This document shows, one piece after another, positions 39,901-50,537 of a stretch of DNA of 64,000 nucleotides (its first letter is position 1; every line of letters starts with the position of its first letter). The notes beneath the pieces are model-generated. The model was given only the letters and a program-made list of their open reading frames with translations, was not told where the DNA came from and searched no databases. The position numbers and the translations under genes were made by a program. Source of the DNA: Heterotrichella gracilis (Eukaryota; Sar; Xanthophyceae; Tribonematales; Xanthonemataceae); the NCBI GenBank assembly GCA_032358255.1, contig JAULBX010009658.1:45344-109343 (forward strand). The letters are read 5' to 3'.

Positions 39901-42365
39901 CCACAACCCATACCTCAAACGTGTCGGTTGCTCCCCGTGCAAAGGGCTGGTGCTGCCCCTCCATGAACTGCAGCCGCACCTCACTGGACTGGTAGCCCTC
40001 GGCCAGCCCAAAGAGCTGAACATACACCCGGGCATCGGTTGCAGCGCCCTGCACAATGGACAAGAAATGCTGGTTTGTTACACACCTATTCAATTGGTAT
40101 ACACAGTGCTTTTGATGATAGCAATAAATGGCACCGCATGTGCAAGGCTGCTAATCCGCCAGCGCTCCCAAACTGCGTGGAACAAACCAAGCAGTAGTAC
40201 TTGACCGTCAAGCCACAAAACCTGTGCATGCAGTCCTGCCAGAGGTTGGTACGAAGGTGCCATACAAGCAGCCGTGAGGGTGGAATCCATGTGTGGTATA
40301 TAGCTTGTTCCCGGCAGCTCACCTTGCATGTTCCAGTCACCGTCTGGACCTCGTAGACCACCTTTGCATCCAGCTGGTCTTGCAGCTCCTGGATCTGCTG
40401 CTGAGACTCCATCCACTTCCTGCATGATCCACAGTGCACCCATTGGCAATCTGCCTGGTTTTATAAGTTATGCGCGTGCGTCCCTGTGTAAGACACCTTC
40501 CCTTGATGGTGCAACGTAGTCAGTCGTAGAGGTCCATTACCCCTTACTTGGGCCTGGATCATTTAAATTAACTGAAATTCTGTCCTTTTTAGGTTAAAAG
40601 ACCATTTCTAGTGCAAAACTGCATTATTTTGAGCTTGGAGGACAGAAAATGGAGATATTTCCAAAGAATGGAACACTGCACTTACCGCCAGTATTCGCCA
40701 TCCTTTTCGTTACAGGCCTGCTGCATCTCCAAGAGGGATGCGTGCAGTGCTTGGTTCTCTGCTTCGAGGTGGTCGTTCGCCTCAGGCGCCATCAAATGTG
40801 GCGCACCGCCATCAACCACGCTGTATTGCAGCTGCCTGCTGGCGTGCTTGGTGCAATGCACCCATGCTGTAGTGATCTTGTCAACCCATTCCTACACCAG
40901 CAAGAGCAGGCCAGGTCAGTCTTGACCCTAAACCCTAAACCAAACCAGGATGGGCCAAAACCCTAAAACCCTTAACTCTAAACCCATCCAGGACAGGCCC
41001 AGCCCGGTCAGCCCATTGGTACATGGGGCTGTGTTGATCAGTGCTCATCAGTGCTGATCTGGCTTTCTTGTCAGAATGCAGGTACGGTAATAAAACTAGT
41101 GATCAGAGTTGGAATGCAGTGCAAAAAGAAGTCACCTGCGCCTCCGATTGCGATGCTGCTGCCAGGAAGTGCGTGTGGCTGCCACACGCCAGACTGAACA
41201 CGCACCCCTGCCTCTGGGTGTGTTTCAAGAACGCAGGAGACTTCTGCACTTGCCTGTAACAAAGGCAAGGGGGGGTTGTCAGCACCAGGATCTGCATTAG
41301 AAGAAAGAAAGAAATAAAGCGCCCACAGGAGACAGCCAGGCACAACACACGCAACATTATGAAATCACCCTCTCTGCATTTATCTTTGCGACCAGGATGG
41401 CAGACCACCCTTTAACAACCCACACCCTACCAACTGCACTCTAAATCCTAAACCCTAATTCACAGTTCAGCACCCCACTACCATGGCAGGCATCCATTAC
41501 CTGTCCTCGACCAGGGTGACACCAACTTTAGGTCCACAGCCCCTGGGGAGAGGCCTGACTGTAATCCTATCCACTGGGATGTACTTGACAGCCTCGGCGC
41601 CCCTTTGCTCGGTGGCGTAACACAGGCGGTCATCCAGCAAGTAGAACTGCACCACAGCAGGTGTGAAAATCTTGACTTTTTTTGTTTTCAAATTATTTTT
41701 CAAATGAATAAAATTGTCTGTTTCTTTTTAATTTAAAGAAAGTTTCCATTTATTTATATCAGGTTTCAACTTTCAAAACATGCAATTGCCTGCTGTCAAA
41801 GGTACCACGCAAGGGAGGAGGTTCGCACGGCACACAAGGGGATGGAACGCACCCAGCGCTTCCGCCACTTTCTGTTTGGGCCTTCGCCATACGCTTTCAG
41901 CAGCCAGCCTGCGTGCCTGACCCTCTCTGTGAGCTGCACCTGCGGCTGGCGCGCGGTCGACACCACCAGCCCTGGATCCTGGATGTATGTGCCTGGAGTA
42001 GCTTCCACAAACGTGGTCTCCATCCCCGGGAGCGGCCTCACTTGCCGAGGGGTTTGGTGCATGCTGGCCAACCCAGGAACCGGTGGCTGCGCCTCGCCGT
42101 CCCCAAAAGCCCTGTTGCGCTTTTTGTGGGGGCTGCTAAACGGGGATGGAGCGTAGCCTCTGCCGGGCAGGAAGGGGGCTGACTGGGGCTGCATATGCGG
42201 TGGTAGTCCAGGGCGGGTGTAGAGGTTGGCTGGCCTTCCAAGCGGGTGCCAGTTAGGGGAGTAGGCTTGGGTCGCGTTTGCTGGAAGCCAGGAGGAGGGC
42301 GTGGGGCAGCCATCAGTGTGTGGAGCACTGTTGCCGACCGGGCCAGACGTGTATCCGTTCTCCAT
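24953..42365 (-). CDS. Giant PH domain / coiled-coil / 19x PLAT protein
   Basis: 41 exons in phase; about 2,934 residues. Exons (minus): 42365-41853, 41646-41501, 41253-41136, 40891-40686, 40419-40323, 40048-39914, 39705-39539, 39302-39123, 38878-38660, 38350-38064, 37772-37552, 37291-37160, 36917-36513, 36249-36016, 35773-35613, 35294-34938, 34806-34685, 34367-34123, 34010-33900, 33699-33442, 33282-33148, 32737-32534, 32309-32154, 31981-31789, 31601-31456, 31296-31050, 30932-30792, 30628-30375, 30248-30158, 30050-29818, 29585-29412, 29289-29077, 28790-28638, 28484-28353, 28093-27872, 27689-27449, 27238-26967, 26836-26628, 26476-26203, 25998-25814, 25568-24953. A Pro-rich head precedes a PH domain (~155-275: HAGWLLKAYGEGPNRKWRKRW to EWVDKITTAW), a coiled coil (~290-345), the PLAT array (~345-2760) and a basic Ser/Pro-rich tail. 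No signal peptide or membrane helix. Known: tandem PLAT proteins such as animal LOXHD1 sit under the plasma membrane of hair-cell stereocilia. Inferred: a membrane-lipid-binding cytoplasmic or ciliary scaffold. Confidence 0.88.
25700..40375 (-). repeat. Array of 19 PLAT/LH2 domain repeats
   Basis: Each unit shows Y-x-V-x-V-x-TSD-x-x-GAGTDA, then FERG-x-x-D-x-F, DVG-x-L-x-x-I-x-x-GHD, WHL-x-x-V and a closing FPC-x-x-W. First-strand positions (minus, approximate): 40370, 39250, 38325, 37650, 36785, 36160, 35225, 34730, 33910 (into 33699), 33160 (into 32737), 32160 (into 31981), 31250, 30615, 30040, 29420 (into 29289), 28640 (into 28484), 27670, 27060, 26255. Units 8, 9, 10, 15 and 17 have weak or lost TSD/TDA motifs. 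Known: PLAT is a beta sandwich that binds lipid or protein, often with Ca2+ through loop Asp residues. Intron positions recur at the same places in many units, especially just before the first strand and just after the WHL strand, which points to growth by exon duplication. Confidence 0.88.
36325..36351. repeat. Head-to-head telomere-like motif in PH-PLAT intron 13
   Basis: TAAACCCTAAATTAGGGTTT is a near-perfect palindrome of two opposed telomere-type units in the intron between exons 13 and 14. Confidence 0.75.
40921..40986 (+). repeat. Interstitial telomere-like repeat cluster in PH-PLAT intron 3
   Basis: Several CCCTAAA copies, perfect and degenerate, in the intron between exons 3 and 4 of the PH-PLAT gene, starting ~30 bp upstream of the exon 4 acceptor on the minus strand. 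Confidence 0.8.
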
Positions 42366-43335
42366 CTTAGAGCCTAGTTGCGCCTAGCTGGCATACAGTT
42401 CAGCTCTCTCCACTGTACTGAGGATAATAGCTGAGAGCTTCTGGGTGTCAGAGGATATGCATGACGAACCCTTGGGGTTTTCTGAGCTGTAATAGTTGGC
42501 GAGTCAAACGGTAGGTACCTTGCCAGAAGGAGGCCTCCCTGTTGAACACACACCACCTGTGCAGCGGTTGCCACTGGTGGTGTGGCAGTGGCACCGCCTC
42601 AACAGGTATCGGAGACGCCCACCTGCAGAACAAGCCAGGCCGAGCTTACAATTGCTAGGAGTAGTTGCTCGTTTCGAATAGAACCAGCGTGCACTTGCGG
42701 AGTTCCGGAAAAGCCCCCGCCATCTTCCAAACTAGGTTGCAACCTACCAAGCAATTGCTGGCCGGGATTTGCATAAGTTACGCTGTACAAACGAAATAGA
42801 GGATTAGTTCTTAACAAGGTTACAGTGAACGTGTCGTCGAGCTCAGCCTAGGCCAGACAGCAGTAGCATGTTGGCACCTCTGCGTCAAACCAGCTCGGCA
42901 TCCGCATGCCGCCACAAATCTAGCTGGATAATGTGCACCTTCTCAACAAGTTAGTGGACTGAAGTGTTGTCGTTACCAACTTTGCGAAGGCTGCCTCTTT
43001 GCAGCTTCTTGTTTATCTGGCAGGTTTTATAGTGGCATGACATGCGGAACAAGGGGGATGCAAAAAGCAACGGGCAAGTGCTCCATATGCATGCATATGT
43101 ATATGCGCGCCGCTAGGTTGGGGCTACCACATACTGACTGTCTCGCGGCGCTGAGCTGCATTCTTTGCAGATATATTTCCCTCATTTTCTGGACTCGGCA
43201 TGCTAGCGGCATCACAGTGCACCTTGCAAACGGGGAATCACTTAGCACTCCACCCAGCTCTCAAACATCCACCGCAAGTATATACGTTATGTGAACTAGT
43301 CGTGGGAGCAAAACTACATAGTCAGTAACGCTACG
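42366..43335. other. Divergent promoter region between PH-PLAT gene and QTRT1
   Basis: 970 bp separating the start codons of the minus-strand PH-PLAT gene and the plus-strand QTRT1 gene. No supported coding region. Presumed to carry both promoters and 5'UTRs. Confidence 0.5.
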
Positions 43336-46300
43336 ATGGCGGCCAACCTCAGCTCCAAGCTGCCGGTATCTGTGTCGCCAGCTCTCACCTTTGAGGTAGT
43401 AGAAAAGGAAAATAATTGCTGCCCTGGAAAGGCGTTTTGGTGTATGCATACAAGAGCAGGGTTTGCCGCCCCTTTTTTCTACGCAACCCACTTTTGTATT
43501 ATACGTGCATATACATATGCAAGCCAAAAGTGTTTATGCATGCATGTGTTCCCTGCCACCTTGATTTGCAGCATTGGTGGTTCAGTGGTGCTGATAGGGC
43601 CGGGGCATGTTGCGCCCCCGGTTGGGACACATGGCGGTACACAACACCGCCACCGTCCTGCAGAGTGTGCTTGGCTGCCTTGCAGTTTTGCCACCACGAC
43701 CTGCTGCGCATAGACCACATTGCTTGTTGTTCTCTATTGTCAGGTGCTTGCAACGCAAGGCAGAGCACGGGTAGCGAAAATGACCCTCCCGCACTACACA
43801 TGCGAGACGCCCATGTTCATGCCTGTGGGCACGCAAGGTCAGTCCTCGCACTGGGTCATCCCCCATTTTAGGGTTTAGGGTTTGAGAAAAAACTGAAAAG
43901 AAAAGAAAAGTCTTTTGTTTTGCTGATATTATTAAAACCTGCTAAACCATTCAAAACCCTAAACCCTACACCCGGTTACACAGGCACTGTCAAGGGTCTG
44001 ACTGGTCAGCAGCTGGAGGAGTTGCAATGCCAGACTGTGCTGGGGAACACATACCACCTGGAGAACCGGCCCGGCGCAGACCTCGTGGCCGAGTTTGGAG
44101 GCCTGCATGGCTTCTCCCGCTACAGCAGGAGCATGCTGACGGACTCGGGTGGCTTCCAGGTATGCCAGCGCACCCAATGGCATCAACAGATTTCCAAGCA
44201 TTCTGAAAATTTTCAATGCTCAGACATGGGTAGAGGGGCTGCGCTGGGTGGCTTCCAGGTGCGGCAGCGCACCCGGTTGCATTAGCGTGATTTTCTGCAA
44301 CTCGAAACACTTCCATTTCCTTAGACTTAGAAAGGGCTGCGCTGGGTGGCGCAAGGTGTGCATGGGTGACTACTCACCTGGCTGCACTGCTGGGAACAAA
44401 TGTGTCTGTCGGGACTTGCTACCACAGTGGTACATCGCTCTGCATTAGCAAGCCAAGCAGAATTAGTACAGCTGTAGCACTGCTGTGGCCAAGCAGTGGT
44501 ATAGGTGCGCGCAAAAAAGCCACACATGCAAGCATGCGCCTACGATGACACGCCTGCTGTGGCTGCAGATGGTGTCGCTGCTCCATCTGGCGGACATTAC
44601 AGAAGAGGGCGTGACGTTCCAGTCCCCGATTGATGGCCAGCGCATGCTCCTTACGCCGGAGCATTCTATCGGCATACAGAATCGATTAGGTACAAACAGT
44701 CACCTTGCAAGATAGGGGGACTTTGCAGAATCCCGAATCACCATTCCACACGATTCACAATTCCACGACTGCAGTTATGCATGCACACATAGTACGGTAG
44801 ACACTTGCAAGTTGTCTGCAAGCATACATCGCAATGCATGGACGCATAATTCAGTGTCGGTGCCACTGCATGGCATGCTGTGAAGTGGTGCTCCTCTGTG
44901 CACGGGCCTCTGCTGCATGCGAGGTGTGTGCGCACGCATGTGTACCAGACATGATACCTTCTTGACAATGTGAACTCATTGTGCACCCTGTCCTCCCCCG
45001 TGGTAATCTTGACCGCATTATACATCCATTCCCACCCCTTGGACAGGCGCTGACATCATCATGATGCTTGATGACGTGGTGCCTCATTGTGCACCCTGAT
45101 TACCCCCCCTGGTCCTGATATTTCCCCACCTTCAACTTACCACATTCATTTCTCCCCCTTGGTCAGGCGCTGACATCATCATGATGCTGGATGACGTGGT
45201 GCCAGCCACTACCACCGACCCGGCTCGCTTTGAGGAGGCCACCCACAGGACGACGCGCTGGCTGGACAGGTGCATCGCGGCGCATGAGCGACCCGCGCAA
45301 CAAAACCTGTTCCCCATCGTGCAAGGGGGTTTCGACCGCAAGATGCGGGAGACCAGCATCAAGGTGAGACACAGGCAGCACAGGACCAAAGTGTCATGTT
45401 GTTGGTCAAATGTTGGTTGCTTGTGAACAAGTTCATGCCCCATGGGCAAGGGACAATGGACTAGCAATGCTCCAGTGCATATCATGGACCTGTGGTGACA
45501 GCGCGGTGTGGCATGCATGCAGGACCTTGTGGCTCGGGACATGCCGGGGTATGCAGTGGGGGGCCTGGCAGGGGGAGAGACGAAGGACATGTTTTGGAGG
45601 TGGGCAACGTAATCCTATACCCTAAACCCTAAACACTTACGCTCTCTGGATTGTCACGCCTTGCCGCATCATGGCGCCATTCGCCATCCAGCCTGATGGA
45701 GTCCAGCAGCAATAAGCTGTGCGCCATGCGCCAAGATCTCTCGCATCACCTCGTATGGGCCAACCGATCCCGCATCATTGCGCCATATGCCATTCAGCCC
45801 CCCCCAACACTTGCCATCCTGCACTCACCTAAGCACCTCCACCAGCACCCCCCACCACCGGCACCAACCCTTTCTCCTGCACCAGGGTGGTGGACTAGTG
45901 CACCGCGAGCCTGCCAGACAACAATCTGGCTGTGCCCCACCCACGCAACACCACATGTACCCCCCGCGCTCCACAAGCACTACCTGCACCCACTGCGCCC
46001 CTGTGCACCACCCACCACCTCCACCTCCACCTCCACCCCCCACCACCCTGCACCAACCGTTTCTCCTGCACCAGGGTGGTGGACCAGTGCACCGCGGGCC
46101 TGCCCGACAACAAGCCGCGCTACGTGATGGGCATCGGCTACCCGCTGGACATAGTGGTGTGCTCGGCGCTGGGCGCAGACATGTACGACAGCGTGTACCC
46201 CACGCGCACCGCGCGCTTCGGGGTGGCGCTGGTGCCTGAAGGCGTGCTGAAGCTGAAGAACGCGCTGTATGAGCGGGACTACAGGTGCGTAGGTGGGAAG

Positions 46301-49300
46301 GGGTGGCTGTGGCGGTGTGGGGGTTGGGGGGTGGTGTATGGTTGGGGTGGGTGAGGAATAGTGTGCTCTGCGCTGGGGGTAGGCATGTACGGCAGCGTGT
46401 ACCCTTGTGGCACCCCGTCCGGCACCAAAGGCACCCCAAAGCAATCAGTGGCCTATCATCAAGTCAGCATAAAAGCCTGCACCGACAGTTAGTATTGCGA
46501 AGCATGGTGGCAACAACAGGGTGAGAAATTACAGTACTGTAGTAATTAATGTAATTGGGATTGACACCAAAAGACCAAGCTGCACAAAAATGTCAAAACT
46601 TGCTGTAGCTTGTTGGTTTCAATCCTGCACCGTCTTGGATGCTTTTAGCTTGGGTGAACACTTATAAAGTTTTTTCAAGCTCGTTGTTAACTTTTCTCAG
46701 TAAATAGATGAAAATAGCTAAAACCAGGGCACTGGTGAACCATTTTCAATAAATAAAAACAAATGGGTAACTATAACAAACAGAAAAGAATAGAAACGAT
46801 TGGGAAACGATTGGTAAGCGATTGTGGCAAACGGTTGGTAAACGGTTTTATAACAGTGTTTCTTAGAGTTGAGCATGCATGGACAGTCAGTGCTACCTCA
46901 AGGGAAATAAAAAACGAACTGTAGTCATTTTCAGTATTTTACTGAGACAAGATGCCGTTTTCCTTGGCAAATTCTGGCAATGGAGGGTAGAGCAACTGCC
47001 ACCTGTTGCCAGCATATTTGTCCCCTGCTCTTTTCAGTACGGCCAAGTACTTGGGATCATCCCACTGCATGTGTGCAGCCATCAGCATGTGTGCAAACAT
47101 CACCTCCTCCCCATCCCCAAAGCGCATCCTCTTATGCCTGGCGCCATGGCTGGTGTATGGCGCTTCCTGGTATGGCCATACCACATTCCCCTCGCTGACT
47201 TCCCAAAAGTACGGCAGCAGGAAGTCGAGTGCTTTGCGTAATCCCCTCCCATCAGCCCCTGTGCGTGTGTAAAAATCGACACCAACAGCGCGCGCGATCC
47301 TGGCCTGTGAAAAAAATGCCTGCAGCAGCAAGCAGTTGCAGCAAATGAGGGGTTCAGCACAACGGTGTAGTTACAGATAGACAAATGCATGTAGCCTACA
47401 ACCAAACAAAAATATAAAACAATAGATTACATGCTTTGTAAAGTTTTGTTATGTACCCCAAACTGGGAGCAAGTTGCCATCTCAGCTCAATCGCCGGAGG
47501 TAACTAAGCCTGGGCTGGAGGTAACTAGGCCTGCGAGGACAGACCCTAAACCCTAAACCCTACACCTGCTGATGATTGCCAGACTTACCCACAGGCCCTC
47601 CACAGCGTAGTGGTAGGACTGGGCTCGCCGCATCTCCCAAAACATGGTGCCGTTCCCCGCTATCTGCAGCGTCATCTTCGACCGCCCGACGTAGAACTGC
47701 TCCCTGGCCAAGTCCAGGTCCCCCACATACCAAGCAATCGAGCCCGCCTGCGTGTTGTACAGAGTGCCGTGGTTGTTGGGCATCTGGCTCTCTGTTTGGC
47801 CCTGTTTGCTGACCAGGAGCCACCCGAGGTACTCCACAAACCAGGATCGGAGCTGCTGGTCCTGTGCCGCTGGCCAGTGCTCTGAACCCTCCAGCAACCC
47901 TAGGGTGCCCAGCATATGCGCAAAGGTGTTGCCGTCTATGACGCCATATGAAGAGCCAGAGGACCGGCCTGGAATCGCCTGCAAGCATAGGGTCCGAGTT
48001 ATAACCCCAACCGGCGTGTCACCAGGTAAAGGGTGCAAGGCAAGGATGAACCCACACTTGCCATGCACCCATTTAATGAAGTATGCCTTGTCAAGGGGCA
48101 AAGGATGCACGTGTGTATGCCTTGTCCCTGCAACATAAAAATGCTGGCGTCCCAATACACATACCAGGCAGTCCCTATTGAGCATGTGTATCAGCTCTGG
48201 CTGCAGCTCTGAGACCATGGATACCTGCTCACCTGGGAGTACTGCAAGTGTGGGTTCATCCTTGTCTCGGGTGCAAGGAACCACACCTCCAGGAACTCTG
48301 CTGCCTTCTGAGCATACGAGTTGTTGTCAGTTAGAAAGTAGGCCAGGCACAGCGTCTGCACGGAGCCCGTCACGGTGCGTAGGCGCTGCTCATCTGAGAA
48401 GTCCGGGCTGTCTGCATCGGGGTTGTACTTTCCATCCACCCGTACCCACGGCAACCCGCCCGGCCTGTGAGGGTTGGGCCACATGTACGTCGCGACGCTC
48501 GCGTAGTCGTGTATGTCTCCGCTGGCTGGTGCGTGCTTCTTGTGTACCACAGACGGGGGGGTCCTAGTGAGGCTCAAGTCTGCATCCCTGCCAAGTGGCA
48601 GCCAGGGCAACGTGTCAGGCGACGTACTGCTGGTGATACCTCCAAACCAAACGCAACGAAGCATCCATATGGCTCGAAACCAGGCGCACACATGCACAGC
48701 GCCCTCCCTGCCACCCACTTTAACAGGTTGGCCAAACGCTCCACCGTCGCGGGGTCCCGTCTGGCCACGCTGGCCTTCACTTGCCGCAGCGCGTCTGGAT
48801 CTTGGAGGGTTTTGAGCCCCGATGCTCCAGGTGCCGTGCATAATAAGAAGGCAGACAGAACGTATAACAGCGTTGGGAGGGGCGAGGGCCGCAAGGAAGA
48901 GTGCATGGCTTGCAACCGCATGCAAGTTGCAGTACTGTTGACATCAGCTAAGCGTGTCCTTGAACGGTGTTGGTACCCCGCGGGATAGTAGGGTGGGGCA
49001 TGAACGTAGTACTGGACTGCCTAGGCGCATACTTCAAGCAGCAAGAAGTGCAGAACGTGACATATAACGTTTGAATTCGAATCAGGGCGAGGCGAGTCAG
49101 CCACAACATACATCGAGCGATGCTGGAACCATCAAGTTGTTGTGGCAACCACTGTATGTTCTTGCAAGGGCATTCGTATATTATAACGTAAGATAGAAGC
49201 TTGAGGAAGAAGAAGCCACGGCAGGAACGTCAGGGTCACGCCGCAAACGCTTTCCGGAAATTACGGCGTACGGAAATTGAAGGCAATTTTCACTGAGATA

Positions 49301-50537
49301 CCCTAGCATGGTGTCTGAACCCTAGGGCTTTGTAGCTTTTCAGTAGAATTTGTTGTAAATAAGCCTGGATATGGGCCATCAACAGATTTAACACTGTGTT
49401 GTTAGTGTTGTGACTGCAGAATACCAAAACATGCACGCATTCCATCTCTCTCTCCTGATGCCCTGCAAGAGTGCTTCAGTGAAACGACGCGCAGTATGGG
49501 CGGGTGTGGATGGGTGGAGGGTTAAGGCTGTGGGCTGTATTGATTTCTGCTCTGTCAGATAGTCATTGGCCAGCCGCCCCAGTAGATGCCCTCCCCCCCA
49601 AAGTTCACTGGGTTGTCCTCACCCCCTCCCTATGGTATCAGTGCTCTCACCCTAGTTCCCTCTGCGCATGCGCGCGCGCGGTGTAAAACGGGTGCATGCT
49701 ATGCAGAAGTCCGTGCACGCCAGTGACTGCTACTTTGACGGCACTCTCGGAACACATGTTTCTAAATAATAAAAGAACCTGACCTCCCCTTTCTCCCTCC
49801 GCCCCACCCCTTCCACCCCCTTCCCTGCAGGCCCATCGACGCCGAGTGCGGGTGCATGGTGTGCAAGAAGTACACGCGCGCCTTCCTGCACAACGTGGTG
49901 TGCAAAGGCCTGCCCTTCTCCTCCAACCTGGTCACCTACCACAACGTGGCATACATGATGCGCCTCAGCAAGCAGATCAGGGACGCCATCAAGGAGCAGC
50001 GCTTCCCGGAGTATGTCAAGCATTTCCTGCGGCTGCAATACCCTGAGGTAGGGTTTTGGGTAGGGTTTTTGAAGCACCTCCTGCGGCTGCAGTTAGCAGC
50101 TAGGACCTATGCTGCAAAGAAGAGTAGGGGGGCCGTAGGATAGAAGAGCAATGTAAGGGTGTTACTTTTGCCCTTGCCAGTAGCCTAAATCTGAAATCAA
50201 GTCGGCAAGGTGATTGGCGTGCATTCCCTGCGGGTGCTTTACCTTGTGGTAGGATGTTGCTAGGATTTGTAAACCAGGTGCCTTGCTGGTGGGGGCATAA
50301 TAGGCAAAAGGGTACTCCACTTCTTTAACCTATGCTCCTGCTCAAGGACTGGCTTCCAATTCCATATTTGTTTTATGTGTTGCTTGACCTGGCTTGACAA
50401 CATTTCCCTACGTGCAGGGGGACGTGCCAGGGTGGGTGGTGGATGCGCTTCAAGCTGCGCACATAGATGTGCGGGAGTGCTGCGCATGGGCGGCAGGTGA
50501 CGGCAGCAAAGTAGATGGCCAGCCTACAGCAGGGTGA
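43336..50537 (+). CDS. QTRT1: Queuine tRNA-ribosyltransferase catalytic subunit (eukaryotic TGT)
   Basis: Nine exons in phase: 43336-43395, 43744-43837, 43984-44159, 44569-44689, 45167-45363, 45523-45599, 46075-46284, 49831-50047, 50418-50537; 423 residues, close to the ~400 of animal QTRT1. Motifs: [14 protein letters not shown]; active-site DSGGFQMVSL; substrate loop FPIVQGG; GGLAGGE, the eukaryotic form of the base-recognition loop; [19 protein letters not shown] with the nucleophilic Asp; zinc site C-x-C-x-x-C (ECGCMVC) with the His of TYHNVAY. Known: it exchanges guanine 34 of Asp, Asn, His and Tyr tRNAs for queuine, with QTRT2 as partner; no QTRT2 is visible here. Intron 7 (46285-49830) is far longer than the rest and contains a whole antisense gene. 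Introns 3, 4, 6 and 7 hold decayed copies of neighbouring exon edges. Confidence 0.95.
43868..43976. repeat. Inverted pair of telomere-like repeats in QTRT1 intron 2
   Basis: TTTTAGGGTTTAGGGTTT at ~43867-43885 faces AAAACCCTAAACCCTA at ~43955-43970. The pair could form a ~15-bp stem inside the intron. Confidence 0.8.
44246..44275 (+). repeat. Shadow copy of QTRT1 exon 3 donor edge
   Basis: GGGTGGCTTCCAGGT plus a CAGCGCACCC block downstream repeats the exon 3/intron 3 junction (44147-44176) about 100 bp later. It would offer a second donor-like site inside intron 3. Confidence 0.65.
44975..45084 (+). pseudogene. Shadow copy of QTRT1 exon 5 with its acceptor
   Basis: A tandem duplication. CTCATTGTGCACCCTG starts at 44975 and recurs at 45083. 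The block ending in an acceptor plus GCGCTGACATCATCATGATG is at 45041-45084 and recurs at the real exon 5 (from 45161) with one visible substitution in the first ~38 exon bases. The copy stops after 38 exon bases and lacks a donor. Confidence 0.8.
45861..45926 (+). pseudogene. Shadow copy of QTRT1 exon 7 with its acceptor
   Basis: TTTCTCCTGCACCAGGGTGG appears here and 190 bp later at the true exon 7 start (46075). The similarity runs on for ~35 exon bases (CTAGTGCACCGCGAGCCTGC versus CCAGTGCACCGCGGGCCTGC). The copy has an in-frame TAG, so using it would truncate the protein. Confidence 0.8.
46358..46405 (+). pseudogene. Shadow copy of QTRT1 exon 7 interior
   Basis: GTGTGCTCTGCGCTGGG through GGCAGCGTGTACCC matches the nucleophile-coding part of exon 7 (46157-46203), about 200 bp downstream in intron 7. 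The nucleophile codon GAC has become GGC in the copy. No splice sites. Confidence 0.75.
46790..46860 (+). repeat. Imperfect GATTGG-type tandem repeat in QTRT1 intron 7
   Basis: About five degenerate ~12-bp units around AAACGATTGGTAA, between exon 7 of QTRT1 and the end of the nested gene. Confidence 0.6.
46939..48921 (-). CDS. Secreted alginate-lyase-family protein nested in QTRT1 intron 7
   Basis: Four exons in phase on the minus strand: 48921-48719, 48587-48233, 47978-47589, 47304-46939; 437 residues. Signal peptide: [21 protein letters not shown]. Family features: [20 protein letters not shown] followed by [14 protein letters not shown], matching the HDY...WPDP...DG..NP block of the alginate lyase (PL5-type, Pfam Alginate_lyase) fold. 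Then [13 protein letters not shown], the conserved NNHG catalytic-cleft motif, and a helical C-terminal half. Known: the family cleaves uronic-acid polymers by beta-elimination. Inferred: it acts outside the cell on wall or environmental polysaccharide; the substrate cannot be read from sequence. The gene has its own introns, so it is not a retrocopy. The start was chosen for the signal peptide; an in-frame Met at 48906 is an alternative. Confidence 0.82.
47544..47566 (+). repeat. Interstitial telomere-like repeat in nested gene intron 3
   Basis: Three CCCTAAA-type units (ACCCTAAACCCTAAACCCTA) lying ~25 bp after the end of exon 3 of the nested alginate-lyase-like gene on the minus strand. Confidence 0.85.
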
